A stretch of DNA of 64,000 nt from Batkoa obscura (taxonomy: Eukaryota; Entomophthoromycota; Entomophthoromycetes; Entomophthorales; Batkoaceae), in assembly GCA_030770535.1 (NCBI GenBank), contig JASVEC010000008.1, forward strand, positions 744,001-808,000. The letters run 5' to 3'. Each line of letters begins with the position of its first letter. Position 1 is the stretch's first letter. A program made the position numbers and the translations under genes. A model generated the notes under the pieces. The model had not been told where the DNA came from, did no database searches, and saw only the letters and a list, made by a program, of their open reading frames with translations. Of this stretch, positions 46,842 through 59,390 are shown piece by piece.

Positions 46842-47133
46842 AGCAATTTTTTTAGTTAGGTTTGACTTTTGTTTTTTCAAAGACAAGTTGTATGATAAAA
46901 AAGTGCCAACTATTTGAAATATTATACAACACTAAAATGAACAAATAGGAAATAGAGTATTGGATTTACTCCTTTCAACTTTGATATTTTATCTTGAAAG
47001 TTAAATTTTAAAAATAACTTAGTTTACTAAGCAAAATAAATTTATTTAAGTTAAAATTAAAACAGTTGGAGCTATGCATCTGCTTTAGTGGTTCTAAAAT
47101 GGATTAGTATTATGTATAAATAGACAAGCTAAT
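46842..47133. other. intergenic, no gene seen
   Basis: Short spacer before the 3' end of PDS5. Confidence 0.4.
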
Positions 47134-50100
47134 TCACCTTTTGCTTCTTTTTGCTATCGGTTCTTCAGTATTCTTTCTCTTTGAATCATCTTTGGATCTA
47201 GTCTATCACAAAAATTAGTAAAAAAGTCGCCAACGTTATGTAATCTACCTGAATTGGAGTAAATTCTATTTCTGGAGGTTTCATAAAATGAATTGAATCG
47301 TCTTGGAACTCAGATGGCAAAAAACTCTTCATTAAGTTCTATAGCATACATATTAGTAAAACCATATCAATTATAAATAAAAAATTACATCTCTATTTTG
47401 TTGATTATAAGGTAAAGGATTAAACAACTCTTTAGGAAGTTTAATTTCAACAGGATACGTTTCTACTACCCAATGGTTTCTATCCTTCTTCAAGTTAATA
47501 ACGTATTGACAAAGATCACTCAAGGCATATAAGTTCTAACAAAATTAGCTATATAATATAACGATGATAACACTTTAGTTACCTCATTTTTAGATGGATC
47601 TACACAATCTTCCAAAGACTTTACCCTACCAGCTATTGAATAAATGTATGAAATATTTTCTGATGTCGCAATGCAGGATAAAAAGAACTCGAAATACCTT
47701 AAGAGAGTTAACTATATATAATATAAATTATCTTGATACCTACTTTGCAAAAAGTTTAAGACTCGACGACTTATTTGAAAACTCTGGATCGTGTGCTAGA
47801 AGATGTATAAGCCTTGCAATTGTACCTTCGATCAGCTGAGCTGATCTTTTACCTAAAAATAGTTAGTAATTATTATTTTATTTAAAGAAATTTGGTTTAC
47901 CAATTTTATTAGCACTTAAATACGTTTTACAAAACGAAGTGATCTACACAATTATAAGTTAAAAATAAAAACACCATATAAATTACTTGGCTTTTCAAGT
48001 CATAGTCTCCCTCATGAGCAGCACAAAACAATATAGTTACAAATTTAGTAGGTAAAATTTGGGATCTCAAATACTTAATTAACTTCAAACTAAACCTTTC
48101 ACGAACATGTAAATATGGATCCTAAGATAATTCGATCAATTGTTTTTATAAGCTATACGTAGTCAGCTTACTTGAATAGTTTGTGCCAATAAAATAAACT
48201 GTCTTGGCGAAATATACTGAAAATAGTTGGGATGCTTAGCTAATTTAAGAATTGACGTGGCTGCTTTGATACGAAGGTGTGACTTGATGAAGTTTCTAAT
48301 AAAAATACAGGTTATTCGTTATTTTTTAAAATGATCATGATTTTACGGTGTATCATTTTCTTCCTGTAATTCTCCATCCTTTTCTAGAATGGCCCATAGA
48401 AGGAAGAATACTGGTTTAGCAAGTTCGGCCCATTTCTTGTTATTTGCATAATAATCTACTCGATTTACCAAGAAAGAAATGGCGTATAACTAATAAATAG
48501 TTGAGTATTAAAATTTAGAAATGTAATTTGGTGTCTTACTTTAGCTTGTAGTATACCGGGTAACTCCTCCGTGTTGAATGTATTGTCATCGACATCAACC
48601 TAAATAGGAATGAGTTGGATATATATGTAGATTAATTGTTAATTACATCTTTTAAATTTTTTATCAATAACTTATCAAATACAAATTTCATAATATTTTC
48701 AATTTGTTGCTCCACATAAAAGGTGCTGTATTTGATTAGTTGAGCAAGTGCTTTAAGGTGAGTGGCTAGTTTATCAGACTTTAAATCCAAATTATCAACT
48801 GTACGGTTAACCCATGTATCAATTTGCTGATCAGCGTTTGGTAAACAAGATATTGAAATAGCAGCATATTTACTCTCTTGAGGCGTACCATTTGTAATGA
48901 TGCTTTCTAATGTACTATTAAGCTTCCTATGAAAATTAATAAAAGAATCAAAGCTTGAATTGTAGGCTTACTCTATAACCGGTAAAATCTTTTTAGCTAC
49001 AAGACAGTACTTTGATAATGTTTTCAACCATTTCAATTTATTACACTTTTCACTATTTAAGATATCTGAAATATCTAAAATGTGTTTACCAAATAAGATT
49101 GGATATATTTCAGCAATGTCCTATGTTATTTAATTAGTTGTGATAAAAAAGTTACAAAGTAGAATAGCTACTGATAAATATTCCTCAGCTGTTGATATAA
49201 TTCTTTTATGGTTTTCTGGTAGTTCATTATATTTTGATGGATTATTTTTAATCTTAATCTTAGCTAATATACTTGGTATTAAAGACTGGTGAATTAGAGA
49301 AGGCGATAATTTTATAAAGATGTTTTCAAATATTGATTTGAGATTAGGCGCGACTATTTCTATCCTTTCTAATGCTTTAGCCTAAAAACAATCTAATTTT
49401 GATTACATTTAAAATGATTTGAACTTACTGCTGAAGTATTAAGACTAGAAATTGAAAGTGAAGAATTGAGTACTTTCCCTACTAAAGAATTGAATATGGA
49501 ATCATTGTTGCTTGAGTATTTTAATAATTCTTCTGCAGATGCTTGTGAATTAGGCAAAAAATCTATAAAATGAAAATTAGCGAAAAGCAAATAAATCTAT
49601 AATTTTACCAGTAATTCTAGTAGATAATAAGGTTGCTAATTGGATAAGTTGCTCATCGTTTTCTGAATATTTTTTAATTTCACCCTAAAAATATTAATTA
49701 ATTTTTAAATCATTTATTAAGATAATTACTCCTAATTTTTTACAGGTTTCGATAAAAATATGCACATCTTTAGTTAAACTAAAAGAATTAATACGTAAAA
49801 CAACATAAATATAAAATTACCCTTGTTGCTTATTTAACATCCCAATAAATGCTTTGTATGATTTTTCAGTTAGCTTAGAAAGAACAAAAAGAAGTTTGCT
49901 TGCTCTATTAGTTGACTTTAAAGATTCTAATATATTTTTTCTAAACCCGATTTCACAAAGCAATCTATAAGTTTAAATAAATAAATGTAACTATAATTAT
50001 TTAAATAAATACATTATATCTTTCTCGTTTGTATACATAGCATCTAAAAGCTCATCAGGGATCCAAGAAAACTTTTCAATCGCTTCTAAATCATTACTAT

Positions 50101-51758
50101 ATTGATCTTCATAACTCCAGTTAAAAAGTTTAGTTATTAAATTAATTGAGTTAACTCTGACTGAGTGCTAAACATAAGAAATATATAAGATAAGTTCAAA
50201 TATTTAAAATTAATTTTGATTACCTTCTTATCTCTAATGCGCTTAGAAATTGATCTTAGTAAAGATTCAGGAACAACTTCTTTTACGTAAAGATATTCTA
50301 AACTATCAATGGCTGCACAGCAAGCTGAACGAACCTTTTCATCCACGTCCAATATTTTATCTTCTAAGCAATCTATACAATAGATTAAAAAATACATATA
50401 ATAGAAATCATTTACTGCTAATCTCATTGATGTAAGGAGAATTCATTTCGTAAAATAAAGAACATTGTTGAACCCAAGCAATCCTAACAATAGGTGCTTT
50501 GTCAAACCTCCTATAAAGACATTAAACAAAAATTATAATTACAATTAAATAAAAACCTTTTAAGCCAACTTTTCCAACAAACTAGGTAGCGAGAAGCAAG
50601 ATTAGAATCCGAGCCAGCAAAAATGGAACCTAAAGTTTCAGTTGATAATTGGCGTAACTTTTCTTTTTCATCCTATAAAAATAAATATCTATAATTTAAT
50701 TCTGTAAGCTATTTTACATTTAAACTAAGCTCCAATTGAGGCATAACAGCTAATAAAAGGGTCGGAGCGGCAGAATTAATTAATTTGATAAGCTTATGAG
50801 CTTTTACAACTAATTTTAAGTTCTCTTTTTCTTCACTTGGTTCCATTTTCTTTTTATTGGGGAGAACAAATTCCGAAAAATACTAACAAATTTAATAAAT
50901 AATACGCTCACTTTTGTTATTTGAGATTACTTTTGCAACTGAAGGTTGTAAACTATCTGAATTATTTCTACAAAGGGACTTGGTCATTGCATAGGCTTGT
51001 GGATTCTCTTTCTATTTATAATATAACCTAAACCAAATAATTGTTATAACATTTAAATTACCTGTCTTTTTTCATCCATGTTATTAAAGATAAGCTCCAA
51101 AACAGATTTGGGAATTTCTTTATCTTCGAAAAAGAGTTGATGAATGATCTGTTCTAAGACATCTAACAGTCCTGCTTGAAAATCCTTACCGACCTCACTT
51201 TCAAAAAATTAGCCTTAGTTTAAAAAGTAATCAAAAGTTTACTTTATCAACTGCGAAATACCTTCGAAATAATCTAGAAATAATTCTTCGCTATCAACAG
51301 TCACAATCAACCTTGCACTTTTGACTGTATTTAATGAGTTTAGTAAAAAAATGTGATAGTCTTCGAGTTCTTCATCCTTAGATTTAAGTAACTTCAATTG
51401 AGATAAAAAGAACCTAAAAATAATCTAAAATAGATTAAACTTAAGAATTGAAATTAAAATGATACAATACTTCACATTCAGATGGAGTATATGGTACATC
51501 TGGAACCGATAGTCTCATTATATCTGCTAAACAACAGGCTGATACTGCTTTAATTAGCCCATCCTTATTGCTAATGATTAAGGAATTTAACAGATCTCTT
51601 TTGATTTTATCAAGGTTTTTTATATCAATTGAGTCTTGTTCAGTATCCTTTAACTGTATATGAAGCTCTTTAACTCTTTTCTTAATTTCACTGGGCTTAT
51701 TTTTTGTTTGACTTTTGCTTATCAACCCTTTCTCCAATATTCCTTCAACTTCTTTCAT
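47134..51758 (-). CDS. PDS5: PDS5 cohesin-associated HEAT protein, many exons
   Basis: The ATG is at 51758 and the proposed stop TGA at 47134-47136. Some two dozen GT-AG introns of about 40-60 nt interrupt it; not all were mapped. Exon 1 encodes PSEIKKRVKELHIQLKDTEQ, LDKIKRDLLNSL and AVSACCLADIMRLSVPDVPY, the PDS5 start. Exon 2 gives FFLSQLKLLKSKDEELEDYH. Inside, DVDEKVRSACCAAIDSLEYL is a HEAT unit. Near the end come ALSDLCQYVINLKKDRNHWV, then ETYPVEIKLPKELFNPLPYN, and a last exon TRSKDDSKRKNTEEPIAKRS ending in basic residues. PDS5 binds the cohesin kleisin and regulates sister-chromatid cohesion, with Wapl and Eco1. By span the coding length fits the family (1,100-1,300 residues). Confidence 0.85.
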
Positions 51759-52225
51759 TCCTTTTGTTTGCGTTTAAGATGCCAATTTTTTTCAAAAGTA
51801 TGTACCTAGAACTAAAATGGTTGGATTAGAAATCCTATTTTTGGATAATGGTTTGTCAGCCGCGTTCACCCAATCATTCGAGCGAATGATCAGATTTTAT
51901 CCCTTGGTGATTGCACTTATAACGAATTAGATCAAATTATAGAATAATTTTATCAAATTTAAGTTTAAAATATCTGATATTTGTATGATCCAATACATTT
52001 TTTCATGAATATATCTAAAACGCTTACTGAAGATATTTGTATTGAACAATATTTGATGTCTTCATATACTGAAAGCAACATTATAAAAAATAATTTAAAT
52101 ATCAAGGTTTAATATTGTAGATTTTAATGATTAAGAATTCTAATTTTATTAAATTTTTTTATTGATATGTGCTTTAGATCAATCAATAAAGATGATATCA
52201 TGATTTAAAAAAGTACATAGGTAAA
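51759..52225. other. intergenic, PDS5 upstream region
   Basis: Spacer between the PDS5 start and tRNA-Phe; no element called. Confidence 0.4.
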
Positions 52226-52248
52226 TGCGCCCACCGCGGATTGAACGC

Positions 52249-52292
<44 letters not shown>

Positions 52293-52298
52293 AGCCGC
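52226..52298 (-). tRNA. tRNA-Phe(GAA): tRNA-Phe (GAA)
   Basis: Third identical tRNA-Phe, minus strand, with anticodon loop CTGAAGA and the same G4-G69 mismatch in the acceptor stem. Confidence 0.95.
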
Positions 52299-52323
52299 AG
52301 ATTACTTTATATAGAAGGTAATA
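52299..52323 (-). promoter_or_regulatory. conserved 5' flank of tRNA-Phe
   Basis: On the tRNA strand TATTACCTTCTATATAAAGT then AATCT. It differs from the other two copies at only two positions. Confidence 0.6.
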
Positions 52324-53298
52324 GGCTTTAGTATTTATTACATATCAATTAATATGATTTGGTTTACTAGGAGCATCAAGTCCTTACTCTTAACTTCCGG
52401 CTCTTACTAGATATTCCGTATTAAACTACTATCCTTAAAAAAACCGCAAGTTATAGTTTTACCGAAGCTAATAACCACAATTAATAAGCATTTTTTTTGT
52501 TATCCATGGTTGACCTTATTCATATCTAAGTGGGAAAATTATAATCTCCAAATAAGTTTCAAATAACAATCTAAGGTATGATTTACAAATTCTGCTTTTT
52601 TTAAAAATACCAATCTATTATAAAATACTAGTAAGAGTAGCCAAATAATGCTTTTGGGATTAAACTATAGTAACCACCTTGCTATTGGTATTCTGAAAGT
52701 TTATTCATAAAAACAGTAATTCATCTTTAGGTTAATGTTAAAAAGCTGTATATAATATTTTCCCAGTTGTAGTTGAAACCTTATGAACCCTACGCAAGTC
52801 ATAACAGAAAGCCATATTAATAATGGCTACACATGACATATGGATAAAATAGCGAAAAGCTACATATATAGATTGGTATAATCCAATGTTGAAAGTGAGC
52901 CTTGACTCAGAAATACAGGTATTTAAGTAGAAAATTATTATTTAGCGAACTATTAGCACAAATTAACCTATATTTTTCTTATTTTTTAATTATGATCTAT
53001 TTTAAGATAAAAGTCACCAGCGCTATAAGCTAATATGTATAATTAAATAAAAGCTTGATGAAAATCTACTCTTATTTTGGAAGTTAATTGCTAAATAAGT
53101 ATTATTGTAAACTTGAAATTTTTATTTAAAAAAAGAATATTTTCAACAAAGATCAGTCTATTTTTTATAACATAATGGTACTTGTACATGATTATTAGCT
53201 TGCTATATTAGCTATAATAAATAATATAATGACATATAACGTGAACTTGCCAAAGTTAATCTTGCTTCAATTGAATAATACGGTAATATGAAAAGTAG
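52324..53298. other. intergenic, no gene seen
   Basis: Spacer before the trypsin promoter. No gene, tRNA or MITE recognised. Confidence 0.5.
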
Positions 53299-53306
53299 TA
53301 TAAATA
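53299..53306 (+). promoter_or_regulatory. TATA box of trypsin gene
   Basis: TATAAATA 55 bp upstream of the ATG at 53361. Confidence 0.55.
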
Positions 53307-53360
53307 TAATAAAGTATTTTGAAATATTAGAGTATCAAACTTATCTTTAATCCTTGGACT

Positions 53361-54137
53361 ATGTATACCAAACAACTTTTACTTATAGGAGCTCTCTTTA
53401 GTACTATATTCTCTGCCCCACAAGACAATGATCGTATTGTAGGAGGAACAGTGGTTAGTCCATCCTTTAAATACCCATGGATAGTTTCTTTGCAATCCAA
53501 TGGTCGTCACTTTTGCGGTGGTATTATTCTTAACCCAACCACTGTTTTAACCGCTGCTCATTGTTCTCAAAACTCCCCACTATCTGCCACTGTAAATGTG
53601 CATCGTCATAACCTTCAGCAATCAGCTGGTGCTGAAGGTGGTCAAGCTCTTCGTGTTTCTCGTGTTATTAACCATCCACAATATAATCCAAACAACTTTG
53701 TTAATGATGTTTCTGTTTGGAAATTGGCTACCCCCGCTAGCGTTGATATTGGTAGCATCAAAATTGATGATGGTACTTACGGTCAACAAGTTGGCTCTAG
53801 AGTAATTGCTGCTGGTTGGGGTTTAACTTCTGGTGGTGGCTCTCCCTCTGCTTTGTTGAGAGAAGTTTCAATTCCCCTTGTTAACCCAAATAGTTGTTCC
53901 CAAGTTTGGGCCAACCAAGGTTTGAATATCAACACCGCCTTACAAGTTTGCGCTGCTGGGGAAGGTGGTAGAGATGCTTGCAACGGTGATTCTGGAGGCC
54001 CTCTCTTTACTGTTGCTGGTGGCCAAGCTATCCTTATTGGCACTACTTCTTTCGGACAACCTTGTGCTTACAGAGGTATCCCAACTGTTTGGGCTCGTAC
54101 CTCTGCTTTCAGAAACTTTATCAACCAATATTTGTAG
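53361..54137 (+). CDS. secreted trypsin-like serine protease (S1A)
   Basis: An intronless 258-residue product. The signal peptide is about residues 1-18 (MYTKQLLLIGALFSTIFS), with a very short propeptide (APQDNDR) before the activation site R25-IVGG (26-29). The catalytic triad is visible: His67 in TAAHC, Asp116 in NDVSVW and Ser211 in GDSGGP. Asp205 at the base of the S1 pocket (DACNGDSGGP) predicts cleavage after Lys/Arg. Six cysteines can form three S1 disulfides. The gene is visibly richer in G and C and in preferred codons (GCT, GGT, AAC, ACC) than its surroundings, which suggests high expression. Such trypsins are abundant in insect-associated Entomophthoromycotina; a host-degrading role is inference. 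Confidence 0.95.
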   Translation: MYTKQLLLIGALFSTIFSAPQDNDRIVGGTVVSPSFKYPWIVSLQSNGRHFCGGIILNPTTVLTAAHCSQNSPLSATVNVHRHNLQQSAGAEGGQALRVSRVINHPQYNPNNFVNDVSVWKLATPASVDIGSIKIDDGTYGQQVGSRVIAAGWGLTSGGGSPSALLREVSIPLVNPNSCSQVWANQGLNINTALQVCAAGEGGRDACNGDSGGPLFTVAGGQAILIGTTSFGQPCAYRGIPTVWARTSAFRNFINQYL

Positions 54138-55510
54138 TTCAATAAACTATCTCGTATTTTATCTTTGCCTAATTTATCACTAATTTTTTTAAATTCAATT
54201 CTTATAAAAGCATGGTTATAATGTATAAATTATAAAATTAATATTCTTTTTAAATATTGAATTAATAGTTTTCAAGGATTAAAGAGCATCTAAGCAATTG
54301 GAGTACATAACTGTGAATGCAGCTAAAATATTTCAATATTCGTTTTATTAAAGTAAATAGGAATATCTTACAAAACCAAACACATAACATCTTTGTTATA
54401 ATAAAATTCTTACTTTTTTAATTAAACTTTTATTTGATTATAATATGCGTCTTATAGTTATGTTTTTATTTATTTAAAAAAAAATTGATTCATATTGCGC
54501 TGATTATGATTGTACTTTCATCATAAAAGCTTTTAAAAAGTATCAATAAAATATCGAAATATAGCTGATACCATAACAAATTATTGGATATAAAAATATA
54601 TAGTTTTACGCTAACCAGAGTTTTTTAATCAAATATATCAGGATACGTTCATTCAATTTTATAAAATTCTAATCAACCTCCGCTATCTGAATTATATACC
54701 GATTGTATAAATACTATGTAATCTACAATTGCCTCATATTCGAAGATAGCTATAGTACATAAAAGTATGCTTTTTAACTATTGCTACTCTTTTATACTTT
54801 GACAATAAGATAAAAATCTTCACCGCATTAGTTATATCTTACAATTACAACATTTGCTTCATCATGCTAAAGCACCTATCACTTGAACATTCCTATAGGA
54901 ACAATTATCAAGCGCAAACAGTATAGAAATTTCATATGGGGATGTATTTTTTCGTTTAAGAATTCTACTAACACATCTTCTGCTCAAATAGCGCCTAAAA
55001 AATGGAAAAAGTAATGAAACCAAAAAAAATATCCTCATATTGCAAATGATATTTGCCTATTTTTTACATATAAACTAATCCGTGGAAAATTTATACCCAT
55101 TAGTTTATTTATTTGTGAAATGACTATATCCACTTAATTAAGAACAAATATAGGTTATATGTGATACTATTTTTCCTTTAACTATACTTAAATCAATTAA
55201 TGATATTGCTATGTTATATTTCCTTAGTTATTATTTATTATAAGGAATTATTTTAATCTTTTATTTAAAAAGTTGTTTTAAAATATTAAAAAGTGATATA
55301 AAAAATTATTTTGATTTTTTGGATCAAATAAATTTTAAATAGACTTAATAAACATAGCCGTGAAAGCAAAATAATGATAAAATTTATAAAAATATTACAT
55401 ATGCATTATATTGAAATATAATAATATGCTTCGAATTTCAATATGGTGCCATATAATTGATCATTATTTAGAATTAATAATTAAGTATGTATAAATTATT
55501 TTTGCTATAA
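54138..55510. other. intergenic with one MITE
   Basis: AT-rich spacer after the trypsin gene, containing the MITE at 54934-55040. No gene seen. Confidence 0.5.
54934..55040 (+). mobile_element. 105-bp MITE copy
   Basis: ATATGGGGATGTATTTTTTC at the left and AAAAATATCCTCATATT at the right, with the core CTCAAATAGCGCCTAAAAAA. Confidence 0.85.
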
Positions 55511-55552
55511 AATTTAATTTAATTTAATTTAATTTAATTTAATTTAATTTAA
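55511..55552. repeat. (TTTAA)n pentanucleotide repeat
   Basis: Eight near-perfect AATTT/TTTAA units in a row. Confidence 0.9.
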
Positions 55553-55591
55553 ATATTAAAATACTATGTTTTAGGAAAAGTTATTAAAAAT

Positions 55592-55697
55592 ATATGAGGA
55601 TGTTTTTTTAGCTTCACTTTTTCTATTTTTTAAGCGCTATTTGAGCGGAAAGATTGTTAGTAAAATTCTTAAACAAAAAAAATACATCCCCACATAT
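55592..55697 (-). mobile_element. 105-bp MITE copy
   Basis: ATATGAGGATGTTTTTTTAG at the left and AATACATCCCCACATAT at the right. The core AAGCGCTATTTGAGCGGAAA is perfectly conserved. It lies about 115 bp upstream of the dead transporter. Confidence 0.87.
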
Positions 55698-55810
55698 TTT
55701 ATTACTAATTGCAAATATGAGTAACTCAAATAACTAAAATAAAAGTAGGCATATAAAGTTGAAGTAAGAAGTCCAAACTTAGTTATTCTATATAAAAATA
55801 ATATTCAATC

Positions 55811-57218
55811 GTGAGCGACAGCACAAGGAATATAATTATATCCGATATTAATACAAGTGTAAATTCCGATTCAGCTCTTAACTCGATTGTTACTCTTAAA
55901 GAGACAAACAATGCTACAACGGGCAAGAGCGTAGAAGAAAACCAACAATTAGATGGGATCTAAGGCTGGATAGTTATAATAATGAATTTCTTTAATTTAT
56001 TAATTATTATAGGTATAGTTCTTAGCTGTGGTATATTTGTTCAATATTATGCTGATGATTTATTTAAACATAAGGTATCTTTATCTACTTTAAGTACTCC
56101 GCTTCAAACTTTGTTAGCTACGTTCACAGTAAAATTAGCTGGTAAACTGAGGTATCATAATCTATCTTTATTGGTTCAGTGACCTATGTTTTAGGTCTAT
56201 TATTAGCTTCTTTTAGTATGGAAGTTCGGCACCTCTTCTTAACTTAAGGTATTTTGGTAGATATTGGAAGAGCTATTGCCTTTGTATCAGTTATTAGTAT
56301 TCCATCCCAATAGTTCAAAAAGTATATTAGTTTAGTTACTGACGTTCCTGTAGCTGGTTCTGGAATTGGAGGTTTAGTATTAATTCCAGTTACTCAAATA
56401 GTTTTACAAAAACTGGGCCTTATATAGGGATGTTTTTTCTGATTTCATTATTTTTTACGTTTTTTAAGCCCTATTTCAGCGCAAAGATTGTTAGTAAAAT
56501 TCTTAAACAAAAAATACATCCCCATATGGGCTTTTAGAGTACAAGCCATAGTTTCTACTGTTGTATTGATTATAACCTCCTTTTTCATAAGAGAAAGAGT
56601 AAAGCTAAAAGCAATAATCCCTGACTTGACTTATCTAGATTCAAAGGTTGTGAATTCATTTCTTTATTATTTAGAGATTTCTTGTATTTCTTTAGTCACC
56701 TTGTTTCATTCTTGTTTATTGATAAATACGCCCAATCCATTGGTCTTTCCGGGTCAAAGGGTGTCGTCTTGATTGAATTATCAAGTGGTGGATCTGCACT
56801 CGGAACAATTGTACTGGATACTTTAGCTGATTGCTTCGGTAGAATTAGTATCGTTTTTGTCTGCATTGCGCTTACCTCCTTTTTCTACTATTTTATTTGG
56901 AAATTTTCATATAACTTTGGTGTATTATTGCTTTTTAGCATTTTATGCGGTATAGCTGCTGGAAGCTTTATTTCAGTGTTGCCTGTAGTTACAGTCCAGT
57001 TATTTGGTGTAGAAGGTATTTCTAGTACCAATAGGCTGCTTTGTTTTGGCTCTGGTACCCCTATTGCATCTGAAGTATTAGCTGCCTCAAGCACTGGCCC
57101 AACTAAGCCTAATTACGTCCCAATTATAACATATGTAGTTACTTCTGTTTCAGTGGAATCATTATTTTTCTTTATGCTTAGGCTTATGGTTAGTAAAAAA
57201 GTATTCGTACGAGTATGA
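55811..57218 (+). pseudogene. MFS transporter (monocarboxylate-like), broken and carrying a MITE
   Basis: The reading starts at a GTG (possibly a lost ATG) with a hydrophilic leader, then LDGI, an in-frame TAA at 55961-55963 where the family has DGGYGW, and WIVI. Transmembrane segments follow: NLLIIIGIVLSCGIFVQYYA, then after a frame change FIGSVTYVLGLLLASFSMEV and VPVAGSGIGGLVLIPVTQIV. A MITE (56422-56527) sits between QKLGL and WAFRVQAIV. Later pieces (LGTIVLDTLADCFGRISIVF and LFSILCGIAAGSFISVLPVV) are in a third frame. The AGSGIGGL and ADCFGR motifs point to SLC16/Mch-type transporters. At least one stop, two more stops in the middle part, two frame changes and the insertion make it a host pseudogene. 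Confidence 0.75.
56422..56527 (-). mobile_element. 105-bp MITE inserted in the MFS pseudogene
   Basis: TATATAGGGATGTTTTTTCT at the left and AAATACATCCCCATA at the right. Removing the element with one copy of TA leaves GGC CTT ATA TGG GCT TTT, which reads GLIWAF in frame across the transporter. This supports a TA target-site duplication. Confidence 0.88.
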
Positions 57219-57539
57219 CTTCAATTGATCTTTTACTACTATTTAATCTTTCATAACTTGGTGGAATATATAAGTTTGAATAAGTGATATTAAACATACT
57301 GTTGGGCTACTTACTTTATAGTCAATATTTTAAATTTCCTATTTCCTAGATTAGTGCATATTCAAAGATATTATACACCATCAATATGAGTGTTTAAAAT
57401 ACCTAGTTTAAATTTTCAAAATAAAATAACCTTTCACAAAGATAGGAATTTATATTTAATATCTTTTAGTACATAATATATGGACTGGTGGTTTTTATTT
57501 GATGCAAATAAACAGCACCTATAACATCTGTTATTTAGA
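57219..57539. other. intergenic, no gene seen
   Basis: Spacer between the two pseudogenes. Confidence 0.4.
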
Positions 57540-59390
57540 TTTTCTTAAATTAAGTTCTTCTTTAAAGTTTTCAATATTATAAGTCTTTTGGTCATTTGTG
57601 ACTGGTGCAAGAATTAGGTCATTTGGAATAGCAAATCCATCTAAACAAGCTAATGTTTTCTTTGGAACAATTTCTATTTATTGCTTTGATAATTGAGATA
57701 ACTGGCGTGTACTAACAGTGATAACAAACTCATTACTTATTATATAGCTGAAGTTAGCTTCTAAAGTAGAAAAATATAAAGTTTACATAGCTCTTTTAAT
57801 CCATCTCTAGATTAAAATACACCAGCTCTAATTACAATAATCTAATCGCATTGGCTTGTTATTTTGGTACCTTTTCATCTTGAATAGCTCTAACAAACTC
57901 TCGTAAACTAAAGAATTCACCATAAGTGTGAGACAAGTCTTGAACAAGCTCTGGTACTTCTTTCATCCAAATTTAGTAGATGTCGTTTCCTTTCTTTCTT
58001 TTTTACATAGTGATTTCACTAAGCTAACAATTTATTAATATATGATCATGTAATACAAACTTTGAATATACTTGTTTAGCACGATTTGTAAATCTTAAAT
58101 TAATAAGAACTATTAAACTATTAAAATTATCGATTTTCCAGTTTTGAGGTATATCGCGGTTATGGAAAGGGGGTAATTTAAAAAAATTCTGTTTGGTACC
58201 TGCAAGCAATTCTTTGGGCGTTTTTTGCATCAAAACAACATTATCTCCTTCTGCAGTAGTACACTGAGTTTTGAAATTAGTAAAAATATTAAGGAGGTAA
58301 TTGGATCTTACAGCATGAGTAGCACTAATGGTACTACATAAAATTGAATACTGTAAAGATCCTTGTCCACCACGTCTTTCACGCCCAATAGAACCACAGC
58401 ATTCAGCGTTCCAAGTTGTCAAAGGCTTAATTGTGCAACCCATGCAAACCAACTCTGAGTTTAAATACCCCTCTGGTTGAACCCAAGCCTTCTTGATAGA
58501 ACTTAAACTAAATTCTGATGTATATGTGCAAGATAAAGGTGGTGTCAAAACTTTTTGTTGAAATTAGAATCCAAGGATAGAGGTATCTGACTTTCTAGTA
58601 CGACCTCTAGCAAGACAAGTTGTTACATATCTCAAAGCTATTGTTAAAGCTAATCTTGCCCCTGGCAAGTTTACAACTGTAATGTATAAGCAACTAATAT
58701 TAGGCTGATCAAAAACTTTAATAAAGTGACTATATACAGTGTTAAAAAAGAAGGTAAGGGGTACTGACCGGGGAGGTAGTTTTCTTGTCACTGCAGAAAG
58801 AAGTCTTATTTTAGATAAAGTTTTATTACAATTAAAAAAACAATTATTCAGAATTAAAAACATCTCTTGTGTACTTTTAATAAGGTTAGATTAGGGTTAG
58901 TACTTATATTTAATTAAACTTAATCAACGATTTGTTTGATAAAAATTAATACTGTACCAAAAAAAACTACTACCTACCCATTATCAAATATGGATACCGC
59001 AGTATTCATATCTTCAGAACCAAATTTAATATCCATTTTGTGAATCATACTCTTGAATAAACTTCATTATTTGTATTATCCCTAAATTTTACAAGAAAGC
59101 AATAGGCATCCTTTTGTTTCCCTTCAACTTCAAGTTGGACAAGCACAATTGCGTGTTTCGATGTCAAACTCTATTTATAATCCAAAATTTTTGACTCTTT
59201 ATTGTTTGACTATTAATAACAAATTGAGTTTTTTCATTCTTTGTATCTTGATACCTATTAATACAGGTGTTATTAAAACATTTGTATTTTGACAAAAATA
59301 ACTTAAAAATTTTGTTAAGAGTTTTTAATATACCAAAAAAGTATAGAATATTAAAATGAACATTTAATTTTCCTTCTTTAAAACTCATAT
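57540..59390 (-). pseudogene. acyl-CoA oxidase (peroxisomal beta-oxidation), broken
   Basis: Acyl-CoA oxidase pieces lie in family order on the minus strand. From 59390 down: YQDTKNEKTQFVINSQTIKS (flavin-domain beta region), HAIVLVQLEVEGKQKDAYCF, IKFGSEDMNTAVSIFDN, then RLALTIALRY (helical domain), KPLTTWNAECCGSIGRERRG then GQG, and finally TTAEGDNVVLMQKTPKELLA, matching the TxEGDNxVLxQQ motif. They occupy several frames with stops between them, and about 130 residues expected at the N-terminus are missing. Some interruptions may be introns (a GTAGGT site follows FDNG), but frame changes inside conserved blocks show a dead gene. The C-terminal boundary near 57540 is approximate. Confidence 0.65.

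Noticed and set aside
53783-54043. Long minus-strand and alternative plus-strand frames over the trypsin gene.
   Set aside because: Shadows of the GC-richer trypsin coding sequence. They have no ATG context or family match.
56488-56772. A 94-codon frame starting inside the MITE and running into transporter sequence.
   Set aside because: A fusion of element sequence and the MFS relic created by the insertion. There is no evidence that it is expressed as a gene.
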